Assembly: GCA_900660155.1 (NCBI GenBank)
Contig: CABFPE010000241.1
Coordinates: 367,729 to 431,728 of the forward strand
Direction of reading: 5' to 3'
Origin: Hofstenia miamia
Taxonomy: Eukaryota > Xenacoelomorpha > Acoela > Hofsteniidae
Length of the DNA: 64,000 nt
Part shown: piece after piece, positions 12,784 to 22,987 of the stretch
Layout of the letters: every line of letters begins with the position of its first letter
How positions within the stretch are numbered: position 1 is the first letter of the stretch
The notes under the pieces: model-generated
What the model was told of the DNA's origin: nothing
Databases searched by the model: none
Seen by the model: the letters and a program-made list of their open reading frames with translations, nothing else
Translations under genes and position numbers: made by a program

Positions 12784-14208
12784 AGTGCTTTATCAATATC
12801 AATGTTGATGCTCGCATAGATTTGAATTAAAAAAACGACTTCCTGAAATACAAAATTTTAATATATAACTTGATAGTGTAGCTTCTTTTCCTTTGCTTCT
12901 CAATGGTTTTGACAGTTCTTAATAGTTTGTTGATATATTTCAAAATAATTAGTTGCGAAATTAGCATTAGTATTTGGTATTGGATTTCACTAATTTTATC
13001 TTCTGTAATACGGAGTATTAAATGGAATTGTATGTTTCAATTAAAAAAAAGTGCTATGATAAGCGTCAAACTTAATATGTAGTGACCACGATAAGTCATG
13101 GTAGATAGTATCACCAGGATCCTTTACTTGATACCCTTTAAAATATCTTACGAACATCTGATAAGTAGTCTATAAATGAAAGAAATGGTAGCAAGCGGTT
13201 CTGGATATATTGCGATCTTTGAAATTAGGTGTAAGTAAAATGTTCTCGATGTGACTGCAGGTCTCATACCGTTGAAACTTTCATCAAACTAAAATTCAGT
13301 GATTAACTACACTATTGATTAATTAGGCAACATTTTAACTAATTAAAGTAGTCAATTTCCAATGCTTTCAGAATTTTCAATGAAAAGAATCAGGATTAGT
13401 ATTTTCATTGTTTGTTTGTCGATGCTGAGTAGCATTAATTCCTATCTCTATTTTAGCAGATTATTTTCACTCTGTTTGTCAGCATCTTCGAGCTTGGGAC
13501 AAATTAAAATTTTTAATTCCTGGCAAATTTTTTTTTATTTGTACAATTCGAGCATCCTATGGGAAATGTAATTCAACTAGTAAAGGCCTATTTCTGTCAT
13601 TATCGAATTTGAAGCAGTCAGAATACAGGAACGTGTTTGAATTCCAATTCATTTAAATTGTTTGTGGTGTAAAATATGGTAATGTTGATTCTATTTATCA
13701 GACTTATAAATATCAATAATCTTTTAATTTCTGAATGTGTCTATTATCAGGAGATGGAGCTAGATCATTTTTTATAATTCATAAATTTTTGATAATATAA
13801 ATTATTTGGTGTAAATATAAGTGATTGGAACACATACCCTCCTTAGTTCATTTTTCTACGTGTACTTCTTTTTCAATCGTATAGTTGAGAAAGGATTCTT
13901 GGTATCTGATTTCAGGAAGTAAGCCAAGAATTATTATTAACTTAATTAGATTAATACAAGTATGAAACTAAAGCCATATCATTCTTGCTGTGGTTCGGTA
14001 AATTTCAGAAGACTTCCTGTAGGTTGGGGAACAATAAAGTACGCTTAGTTCACAACGAATTTGCACGTAATTTAATTCAAAACTAGCTCATAGTAAGAAA
14101 ATAGCGAGTGTGAAATGTGTATACAATGACAAATATTAGTTTTGTCATTTTTTAAATTTGATTTATAGAATTTTACTACATCTTTGAAATTTGAGAAAGT
14201 CTAATTAT
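12784..14208. other. AT-rich sequence without a recognised gene
   Basis: Only short frames such as 13362-13571 (69 codons, hydrophobic, no motif). Nothing recognised. Confidence 0.45.
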
Positions 14209-14911
14209 CAGGGCTTCCCATTTTGCTGTTAACAGTTAAAGAAGCTGTTAACAGTAAACAGCAACCTTTTGCTGTTAACAACAGCTTTTGACAGCTTCGA
14301 TATCTTCTTACTTAGTCTTTAGATTGAATAGATGAAAAATTCGTAGATACATTGCATGATTAGAAGAAGCGTATGCTGGGGTTTTGAATTAAGCAATCAA
14401 AATCAGTTTTGAAAACCTGTTTGGTGAAATTCAACTGAACAAGAGAAAACAACATAGTTTTTAGACAGAGTTGAAGGACGCAATGTACTTTGAAAGAAAC
14501 TATTAAAAACAACTACTTTAAGTCGAATTTTATAATGGATAAAATATATACCACAAAAAACAAACATAAACATGAATAAAAGCATTAGTAAAATGGCAAA
14601 AAATCGTCTGCTTGTATCACTGTTTTGAATTCGATTCTATATTTTTTTGTTCCATTATATTTTGAATAATTTATTCTTATGCCTACTATTATATTTAAGC
14701 TATATATTCCTATATATTGAAAATGTTTAAAATAAATATTAAATTTATCAAAATTTTTAATGTTTTTGCAAAAAAACAGATCAATGAAAAATCCACTGCA
14801 CAGAGCACTACAAGTTTTTTTTCTGATATAGTCATGAGCAAGGGTGCCAACAGCACTGCTGTTAACAGCTGCAAGCTGTTACAGCAAACAAGTGCTGTTT
14901 AAAACAGCACA
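14209..14911. repeat. Two clusters of GCTGTTAACAG motifs, possible hAT-type ends
   Basis: The first cluster (14209-14300) begins CAGGGCTTCCCA and holds at least three GCTGTTAACA motifs. The second (about 14840-14911) begins CAAGGGTGCCAACAGC and holds GCTGTTAACAGC plus GTGCTGTTTAAAACAGCAC, a near-perfect hairpin. The CAGGG start and palindromic subterminal motifs resemble hAT-type ends, but both clusters point the same way and no matching opposite end was found. Confidence 0.35.
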
Positions 14912-14981
14912 TAAAATTAACCTATATTCTGCATGGACAATAAGTTCTATAGTGTAATTAGATTTCCAGCCCACGATTCTA

Positions 14982-15022
<41 letters not shown>
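14982..15022. repeat. (ATT)n microsatellite
   Basis: About 41 bp of ATT units. Its counterpart in the right arm is the AAT tract after the N at 20550. Confidence 0.95.
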
Positions 15023-15025
<3 letters not shown>

Positions 15026-15981
15026 TCTGAAAACTTTTAGAAGAAATAGAATTTATAAAATAAATATTGGAAAATAACCACGAAACATTATAACATCTTT
15101 AGAAAAGCGAAATTAAATTCATGCAACCTAATATTGCTGGCTTTCTAATATTTGCTTACTAGTTCTGGAGGCTGAAAAAAGCATTTGTAAGTTTTAATCA
15201 TTACATTTGGCAAAATTGAAAAAAGTTTATGTTAACGTTTATGTTTAGTGAATAGTTATGACTAAGAATATGTGAAATTTCATTACACTTAGACTTTATA
15301 TATTGTACAAGAAAGTTCTTTTTCGGATTATAAGTAACATTAATTAGTTCATTTTCGTAAGAATTTTTAGCTGATTTCATTTCGATCGATAAAGATTCAA
15401 AAAGTGAATGATCCGATTCAAATATGTTGAAAGGTTTTAAATACCCCTCTCAAGCCCTTTCTTCGTAAATTGGGCAAAATTGAAATGTCATTCTCTAGAT
15501 ATGCTCATCCTACACAAGTGTTAAACATTTCGGATTATCTGCAAAAATGGCCAAATTAATGAACACTTGAAGAAATCAATTTACCTGAAATACCAAAAAA
15601 TTGATTTAATGACGACATATATGAAAGTGACTTGGTCAACAGAATGCTCCTGTTTAGTATATTTAGTGTATCTTTGTTTTAGATTATTGCATACATGTAT
15701 TAAATGATATTCTTAGAATCTAAATCTGTTAAAAAATAAAAATGCATTTTTTTAGGTTTATCATGATTTTTCACGATAGCACCACCTTAATTAAGTCTTG
15801 AATATTTGTAAATGATAAAATCTGTTGTTATGCGTCGATACTGCATACATTGGTTTATATTTTTTCGTAGTAAGTTATTAACATATTTGCGAAGACATTA
15901 GATTATTAATGTATCTTCCAAGTTTTTCATCGGATTACACTAAAAATTTTTCAAAAAATATTTTTGATGATATTCATTGTA

Positions 15982-16100
15982 ATTAATTGATGACGCTTCA
16001 CCAAGGAAGAATGCTTCCGAAGCAATCAGTTAAGCCTAACTTTGAAACAAGTACCAGTTCTGATTTTTTGATAACACCATCACTGAAAAAGCAAGAACAG
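15982..16100 (+). pseudogene. Decayed copy of FHA-gene exon d
   Basis: Matches the exon at 46793-46916. It keeps the start (TTGATGAC), the segments encoding NFETSTSS and TPSLKK, and a donor (ACAG/GTATGC). The frame is shifted relative to the intact exon early on, so it cannot encode the same peptide throughout. Flanking intron-like sequence (about 15475-15980) also matches 46990-47520, so this is a genomic duplicate and not a processed copy. Confidence 0.6.
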
Positions 16101-16407
16101 GTATGCTTTCAAATCTTCAAGCTTCATTCCCAAATTTATCTAATAAATTGGCTTAGTATTTTTGTTGTTAACAGCATAATTTTTTTTATCAAAAAAATCT
16201 ATTCATGAAAGATTCGAAAAATAAATAAAACAAGCTTATTAGAAATATAAATAATTATTGATCTCAGGCATCTTTGGAACCAGGGGGAAAAGGTTCTTTC
16301 AATTTTTACAATCACTAAAATTTTCAAAAATTCCTAGGCAGTTTTTAAAGTTATAATACTAAAAGTAAAATATTCACGCAGCTGTTCTATATTTTAAAGC
16401 ATATATA

Positions 16408-17460
16408 CAGGATGGTCCATAAAAATGTAAGAAGTTTTTGAAAACCTTATATTTTAGTAATTACATGTAGTAGAAACTTACACGTAGTCTTATTTTAAAC
16501 GCTAGAATATGTTCTTCAAATGTGTAAAATCTCACGTCAATCAGAAAAATAGTTTATGTACAGGAAACACAAAACTAAGAGGGATTAGTGTTGTCTTTGC
16601 GCACATTAAAAATGAAATTTGAATGTTAAAAAATAAGTATAATTTATTTCTAATTGTAATTAAATTATGAGTAAAACCACTCACTCTTAATATTACATAT
16701 TACTTTTATTAAAGCACAAACAATAATTTTACTAAAAATAATTTCCACCCCATTTACGAGGCACATTTGGCATCGTGTCCTCATACTGCGCATTGCTGTT
16801 TTAATCATTTCTGATTTGTTTTTTAGTACAGGGGCACTCTGAGTAATACGATCCCGTAATTTTTGTAGGTCAGTTGGAGGAGCTTTAAAAACTTCGTTCT
16901 TCATATGACCCTATGAAAAAATTCGCAAAGAGTTAAATCTGGACTACGGGGTGGCCATTCTACATCAAATCGCATTCCGACTAAACGATTTCGAAAAACA
17001 TCTCTCAACCTGTTTTTTACTTGGTTTTCTCCATGGCATGGAGCTCCGTTCTTCATCAACCATATCTTTCGTAATCTAACACCATAACCCTCCTGTAAAC
17101 TTGAAATTATCTCATTGTTGAGCATATCAAGGTAACTATTTGCATCGAAACTGAAACCTTTACACGGCAGGATTTTTTTAGAAAAAATATTATCTGGGAG
17201 CTGTTTATAAGGTGAATAAGTTCTAGTATTTTGATGATTTACAGTACCATTCATGTGGAAAGATGCCACATCTGAAATCATTGCTAAAAATCTTTAATGT
17301 TTGTTAAGAAACCAAGTACAAAAGGTAACTCTCGTTCAAAGTCAGTATCTAATAATTATTGATGAATATTTACCTTATAAATGGATACTCCCAGATCCTT
17401 GTTAATAATTCTAACTACTGTTGACCGTGATAAGTCTGTTCCGTGTTGTCTTATTACAAT
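16408..17460 (-). mobile_element. Mariner (DD41D-like), left copy, broken
   Basis: Begins after TA (16406-16407) with terminal sequence CAGGATGGTCCATAAAAATG. The minus strand carries a mariner transposase. Near 17370-17450 is a helix-turn-helix segment, SRSTVVRIINKDLGVSIYK. Next comes a linker with DTDFERELPFVLGFLTN, then 17281-16901 with ISDVASFHMNG, KNGAPCHG and WPPRSPDLTLCEFF, and a last piece at 16904-16665. The second catalytic position is Asn instead of Asp. The family's segment between the first Asp and the YLDML region is also shortened. Stops and a frame change make it inactive. Confidence 0.75.
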
Positions 17461-17756
17461 CAGAAAAACAGTTTATGTACAAGAGAAACACAAAACTAAC
17501 AGAGGCTAGTGTTGCCTCTGCGCACATCAGAAATTAAATTTGAGTGTTAAAAAATAATTATAATTCTTTCTAATCGTAATTGAATTATTGTATCCCTCCT
17601 ACACAAATAATACTCATTAGTTCAGCTTGGTTCTTTTCTTATTTAGAATATCAAGTCAAGAAAATCAATTAATCTCTTGCAAAGGCCTCTTAAACAATGC
17701 AACTGTTTCAAAATATTCAATTAGTTCGTGACCAAATTACTGAATAAAAATTTCTC
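17461..17756. other. Spacer at the centre of the inverted repeat, with a third mariner-end fragment
   Basis: Bases about 17460-17590 resemble 16541-16669 (the mariner's 3' non-coding end) in the same orientation, so a further piece of the same family abuts the left copy. The remainder up to 17756 is unique AT-rich sequence. The centre is therefore not a simple hairpin loop. Confidence 0.55.
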
Positions 17757-18706
17757 AATAATTATTAGATACTGACTTTGAACGAGAGTTACCTTTTGTA
17801 CTTGGTTTCTTAACAAACATTAAAGATTTTTAGCAATGATTTCAGATGTGGCATCTTTCCACATGAATGGTACTGTAAATCATCAAAATACTAGAACTTA
17901 TTCACCTTATAAGCAGCTCCCAGATAATTTTTTTTCTAAAAAAATCCTGCCGTGTAAAGGTTTCAGTTTGGATGCAAATAGTTACCTTGATATGCTCAAC
18001 AATGAGATAATTTCAAGTTTACAGGAGGGTTATGGTGTTAGATTACGAAAGATATGGTTGATGAAGAATGGAGCTCCATGCCATGGAGAAAACCAAGTAA
18101 AAAACAGGTTGAGAGATGTTTTTCGAAATCGTTTAGTCGGAATGCGATTTGATGTAGAATGGCCACCCCGTAGTCCAGTTTTAACTCTTTGCGAATTCTT
18201 TCATGGGGGTCATATGAAGAACGAAGTTTTTAAAGCTCCTACAACTGACCTACAAGAATTACGGGATCGTATTACTCAGAGTGCCACTGTACTAAAAAAC
18301 AAACCAAAAATGATTAAAACAGCAATGCGCAGTATGAGGACACTATGCCAAATGTGCCTCGTAAATCCGGTGGAAATTATTTGTAGTAAAATTTTTGTTT
18401 GTGCTTTAAGAAAAGTAATATGTAATATTAAGAGTGAGTGGTTTTACTTATAATTTAATTACAATTAGAAATAAATTATACTTATTTTTTTAACATTCAA
18501 ATTTCATTTCTAATGTGCGCAAATACACAACACTAATCCCTCTTAGTTTTGTGTTTCTGTACATAAACTATTTTTCTGATTGACGTGAGATTTTACAAAT
18601 TTGAACAACATATTCTAGCGTTTAAAATAAGAGTAAGTTTCTACTACATGTAATTACTAAAATATAAGGTTTTCAAAAACTGCTTACATTTTTATGGACC
18701 ATCCTG
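17757..18706 (+). mobile_element. Mariner (DD41D-like), right copy, broken
   Basis: Mirror copy of the left mariner. It ends CATTTTTATGGACCATCCTG at 18706, followed by TA (18707-18708), which matches the left terminus in inverse orientation. It contains the C-terminal two thirds of the transposase but not the helix-turn-helix part, which lies only on the left side of the centre. The two outward-facing ends are both flanked by TA, as if 16408-18706 were one composite. Confidence 0.75.
17836..18453 (+). pseudogene. Mariner transposase fragment, catalytic Asp replaced by Asn
   Basis: A 205-codon open frame covering the DDE/D domain of a Tc1/mariner-family DNA-cutting transposase. ISDVASFHMNG (residues 2-12) holds the first Asp at residue 4. 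KNGAPCHG (77-84) sits where the family has QDGAPPH, so residue 78 is Asn. WPPRSPVLTLCEFF (109-122) holds an acidic residue, Glu120. The 41-residue spacing between 78 and 120 matches the DD41D (rosa-like) group of mariners. There is no N-terminal DNA-binding domain, and a segment near residues 30-45 is shorter than usual. The start codon is simply the first ATG of the open stretch. Both arms share Asn78, so the defect predates the inverted duplication. Confidence 0.75.
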
Positions 18707-18925
18707 TATATATGATTTCAAATATAGAACAGCTGCGTGAATATTTTACTTTTAGTATTATAACTTTAAAAACTGCCTAGGAATTTTTGAAAATTTTAAT
18801 GATTGTAAAAATTGAAACAACCTTTTCCCCCTGGTTCCAAAGATGCCTGAGATCAATAATTATGTATATTTCTTATAAGCTTGTTTTTTGTATTTTTCGA
18901 ATCTTTCATGAATAGATTTTTTTGT

Positions 18926-20282
18926 TAAAAAAAATTATGCTGTTAACAACAAAAATACTAAGCCAATTTATTAGATAAATTTGGGAATGAAGCTTGAAGA
19001 TTTGAAAGCATAGCTGTTCTTGGTTTTTTCAGTGATGTTGTTATCAAAAAATCAGAACTGGTACTTGTTTCAAAGTTAGGCTTAACTGATTGCTTCGGAA
19101 GCATTCTTCCTTGGTGAAGCGTCATCAATTAATTACAATGAATATCATCAAAAATATTTGTTGAAAAAATTTTAGTGTAATCCAATGAAAAACTTGGAAG
19201 ATACATTAATAATCTAATGTCTTCGCAAATATGTTAATAACTTACTACGAAAAAATATAAACCAATGTATGCAGTATCAACGCATAACAACAGATTTTAT
19301 CATTTACAAATATTCAAGACTTAAGGTGGTGCTATCGTGAAAAATCATGATAAACCTTAAAAGAAATGCATTTTTATTTTCTAAAAGATTTAGATTCTAA
19401 GAATATCATTTAATACATGTATGCAATAATCTAAAACAAAGATATACGAAATATACTAAACAGGAGCATTCTGTTGACCAACTCACTTTCATATATGTCG
19501 TCATTAAATCAGTTTTTTGGTATTTCAGGTAAATTGATTTCTTCAAGTGTTCATTAATTTGGCCATTTTTGCAGATAATCCGAAATGTTTAACACTTGTG
19601 TAGNTAAAAAAAATTATGCTGTTAACAACAAAAATACTAAGCCAATTTATTAGATAAATTTGGGAATGAAGCTTGAAGATTTGAAAGCATAGCTGTTCTT
19701 GGTTTTTTCAGTGATGTTGTTATCAAAAAATCAGAACTGGTACTTGTTTCAAAGTTAGGCTTAACTGATTGCTTCGGAAGCATTCTTCCTTGGTGAAGCG
19801 TCATCAATTAATTACAATGAATATCATCAAAAATATTTGTTGAAAAAATTTTAGTGTAATCCAATGAAAAACTTGGAAGATACATTAATAATCTAATGTC
19901 TTCGCAAATATGTTAATAACTTACTACGAAAAAATATAAACCAATGTATGCAGTATCAACGCATAACAACAGATTTTATCATTTACAAATATTCAAGACT
20001 TAAGGTGGTGCTATCGTGAAAAATCATGATAAACCTTAAAAGAAATGCATTTTTATTTTCTAAAAGATTTAGATTCTAAGAATATCATTTAATACATGTA
20101 TGCAATAATCTAAAACAAAGATATACGAAATATACTAAACAGGAGCATTCTGTTGACCAACTCACTTTCATATATGTCGTCATTAAATCAGTTTTTTGGT
20201 ATTTCAGGTAAATTGATTTCTTCAAGTGTTCATTAATTTGGCCATTTTTGCAGATAATCCGAAATGTTTAACACTTGTGTAG
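18926..20282. repeat. 678-bp direct duplication across a single N (19604)
   Basis: Bases 18926-19603 and 19605-20282 match at a constant offset of 679 with no difference noticed. The first copy stops at the N. Likely an unmerged contig overlap. It falls inside the right arm of the inverted repeat and inflates its length. Confidence 0.85.
19009..19133 (-). pseudogene. Decayed copy of FHA-gene exon d (right arm)
   Basis: Reverse-complement partner of 15982-16100, repeated again at about 19688-19812 through the duplication across 19604. The frame is disrupted as on the left arm. Confidence 0.55.
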
Positions 20283-20550
20283 AATGAGCATATCTAGAGA
20301 ATGACATTTCAATTTTGCTTTCTTGTACAATATATAAAGTGTAATGAAATTTCACATATTCTTAGTAATAACTATTCACTAAACATAAACGTTAACATAA
20401 ACTTTTTTCAATTTTGCAGAATGTAATGATTAAAACTTACAAATGCTGTTTTCAGCCTCCAGAACTTGTAAGCAAATATTAGAAAGCCAGCAATATTAGG
20501 TTGCATGAATTTAATTTCGCTTTTCTAAAGATGTTATAATGTTTCGTGGN

Positions 20551-20610
<60 letters not shown>
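20551..20610. repeat. (AAT)n microsatellite following an N
   Basis: About 60 bp of AAT units directly after the N at 20550, so the gap lies inside a repeat the assembler could not cross. The minus-strand poly-leucine frame here is an artefact of the repeat. Confidence 0.95.
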
Positions 20611-20611
<1 letters not shown>

Positions 20612-20689
20612 TAGAATCGGGGGCTGGAAATCTAATTACACTATAGAACTCATTGTCCATGCAGAAGGTTGTAGTAGTGACCTCATCAT

Positions 20690-20978
20690 GACAGCCCCGA
20701 TTCCAGTAAATTAACATAGAGAATATATTATAACAAACATCGGTAATTCATCCAAGTAACTAAGACTTTTTTAGGTAAAATCCAAGATGACCAATTCTTA
20801 TGGCTTCCAGCCGAAGTGCTATCCAAAAAGAGAAGTGCTTAACTTGAGTGAATGGTGCTACCCTAATTATCTCACATTTTATTATCTATCTCATAAAGGA
20901 AAATCTCATTTGCATTGTTATCTCTCAGCTCACTAAATAATAGCATGTAATTACCATGCATTCGTACTAACCAACGGT
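20690..20978. repeat. Distant fragment of repeat family A
   Basis: Shows landmarks of 5806-6545 and 8152-8935 in order (GTGACC..ATCATG, TCTCAGCTCA followed by AATAATAGCATGTAATTACCATGCATTC, then ACCAAC..TATGAT), with much divergence. The RLE-type LINE begins directly afterwards. Confidence 0.35.
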
Positions 20979-21601
20979 ATGATATCATCACAGTTCACAA
21001 TTGTTCATGAGAGACTAGCAGAAGCATTAGAGGAGTGTGTGGTGGGTGGGTGTCCAGAGTGGATAGTAGTGGGAAGGACATTTCTGGTACAGAAGAACCC
21101 AAAGAAAGGTAGTGAGGCAAGCAACTTCAGGCCAATAACATGTCTGCCAACAACGTGGAAATTGCTAACTTCAGTAATTTCAAGTAGGCTGGCATGTTAC
21201 TTAGAACAGAACAGGTTGATACCAGAGGGGCTGAAGGGATCAGTTGTTGATAGACCAGGCAGTGGTGGAGAATTGTAGAAGAAGAAAGACAAACTTGGCA
21301 ATGGCATGGATAGACTACAGGAAGGCATATGACAGCATATCACATAGGTGGGTATTGAAGACATTAGAGGCCAATAAAGTTAGAGGGAAGGTAGAAGACT
21401 GAGATAGACGGAGACAGGTTGATGTTTAGGCGAGGCATATTCCAGGGAGACAGCTTAGCACCACTACTGTTTGTAGTTAGCTTAATCCCTATCACAGAAA
21501 AGTTAAAGGAGACAGGCATAGGGTATAAGATGGAGAAGAATGGTAGAGAAGTAAGTCACCTGTGGTACATGGACGACCTGAAGATGTATGCTAGTTCAAG
21601 G
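20979..21601 (+). pseudogene. RLE-type LINE, 5'-truncated reverse transcriptase, first piece
   Basis: Encodes reverse transcriptase blocks of an R2/NeSL-like (restriction-like-endonuclease) non-LTR family. EALEECVVGGCPEWIVVGRT and SNFRPITCLPTTWKLLTSVI lie in the upstream fingers. MAWIDYRKAYDSISHRWVLK is palm block A. GIFQGDSLAPLLFVVSLIPI is block B. LWYMDDLKMYASS carries the YxDD active site. Compared with the minus-strand relative at 49.5-51.1 kb, about 30 bp are missing near 21235, and the frame is broken around 21240-21420. The piece ends at an N just after the YMDD block. Its true continuation is 22988, not the sequence that follows the N. Confidence 0.8.
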
Positions 21602-21602
21602 N

Positions 21603-22428
21603 AGGTAATAGAAGCACGGAGGCTAGATATAGAAGTGGTAGACAAAGAGAAAAGATTAGGAACAGTGATAAACATAGCAGTACCAAAGGACAGAAATGTA
21701 GAAAGCAAGGAGAAAGAGAAGATAGACAAGTACAGGGAGTTAGCAGAGGAAATAGAAAGTTGAAATAGTCCCGGTAGTTGTAGGAGCACTAGGAGCAGTG
21801 AGTAAGAAGCATAAGAGTTACTTGGAGGAATTGGGAGTACCAAAGGGGGAGGAGCAGTAGCACAGAAGGCAGCATCTTTAGGAACAGCTAGAGTGCTGAG
21901 GAAAACTCAGACTCTCTGGGAACTGGTGAGTTCCCCGAGCTGAGAAGGATACCAGCATAAAGCTGTGAGAAGAAATAAAAATGATAATAATAATGAAATA
22001 CTTTATTAAACCGATTAGGGTGGAACAAAACAAAAATTAAAAATTCAAATCAATCGACAAGGGGAGCAGTCACACAGGATGAAGTACGAGCAGATGGAAG
22101 AGTAGTCAAAGTGAGACAAAGGAACATCGAAGAGGAAAGAAATCAACGATTTCTTGAAGGTTGTGGGCGAGGAAAAAAATGGCAGTTGGGGACGTAAAGT
22201 CAGTAAGAAATAAGCAGCAGCACAAACACGATTGAAAAATGAGTGAAGGTTGCAATGTTTCTTGAGACAACGAACAGAGAACTTGACAGCACCATCAGCG
22301 CGAGTAGAGTGAGAGTTAGAGAACGAGATAAAATCAAATGGATCAAGGTCTAACTTCCGAGGAAGTAAACGATTGCACAGGAGGAGATCACAGGCATGAA
22401 AGTGGAGTGACAGTGGGAGAGTCGAGAA
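21603..22428. repeat. Misplaced duplicate of 24062-24887
   Basis: Matches 24062-24887 at a constant offset of 2459 and is bounded by Ns at 21602 and 22429. It contains the end of the RLE-type LINE and the end of the neighbouring LINE. Placed here it interrupts a reverse transcriptase in mid-domain, so it is best read as a short contig put in the wrong place. Confidence 0.85.
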
Positions 22429-22429
22429 N

Positions 22430-22986
22430 AGAAGCACTAGGGCTAAAGGAATATGTAGAAGAGCAACCTAGAGGATCCCTACTAGAGGTCACTAAGGAGC
22501 TAAGGAAGATAAGAAATGAGAGTGAAGGAAAGAACGTATACCAGAGTAGGATGGAATCAGAGAGACAAACAAGGTATAGGCAGAAGGCAATGCATGGAGA
22601 ATACTGGAGGAACACAGAAATGTGTGACAGAGAAGAGAGCAACAAGTGGTTAAAGAAGGCAGGACTAAAAAGAGAAACAGAAGCACTGATAATGGCAGCA
22701 CAGGAGCAAGCAATAAGAACAAACTGTGTGAAGAAGCATATAGTCAGAAGAGCGGAAGTAATTGATAAGTGTAGGCTATGTAAGAAAGAGGCGGAAACAG
22801 TAGATCACCTGATAGCAGGGTGTGAGAAGTTGGCGCAGAATGAGTATAAATTCAGGCATGAAAAGGTAGGACGAATGGTACATTGGTGCTTGAGCAGGCA
22901 GCATGGGTTGGAAGGAGGAGACAAGTGGTATGAGCACAAGCAACAGGGATTCATAGAGAATGAGAAGGTTAAGATACTGTGGGACT
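22430..22986. repeat. Misplaced duplicate of 23487-24043
   Basis: Matches 23487-24043 at offset 1057, bounded by Ns at 22429 and 22987. It differs at a number of scattered bases (for example near 22620 and 22910), so it may come from another allele or another copy of the LINE. It encodes the linker and the C-x2-C-x8-H-x4-C finger of the same protein. Confidence 0.8.
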
Positions 22987-22987
22987 N

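Larger units (their letters stand above)
14924..17360 (+). repeat. Left arm of a large inverted repeat
   Basis: The sequence from CTGCATGGACAATAAG to the segment just inside the mariner transposase reappears reverse-complemented at 17757-20667. The arm contains an (ATT)n tract, unassigned AT-rich DNA, a decayed exon and one end of a mariner. It holds a roughly 160-bp segment (about 15313-15473) that is absent from the other arm. The arms differ at scattered positions by what looks like a few percent, so they are not one molecule read twice. Confidence 0.8.
17757..20667 (-). repeat. Right arm of a large inverted repeat
   Basis: Reverse complement of 14924-17360. It is lengthened by an apparent assembly duplication (18926-19603 repeated at 19605-20282) and broken by an N at 20550. 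It lacks the roughly 160 bp present in the left arm. Near 20550 it also lacks the sequence lying between the ATT tract and CCACGAAAC on the left, which fits a collapsed gap. Confidence 0.8.

Noticed and set aside
20511-20717. Minus-strand frame with a long leucine run
   Set aside because: It is the antisense reading of an (AAT)n microsatellite crossing an N.
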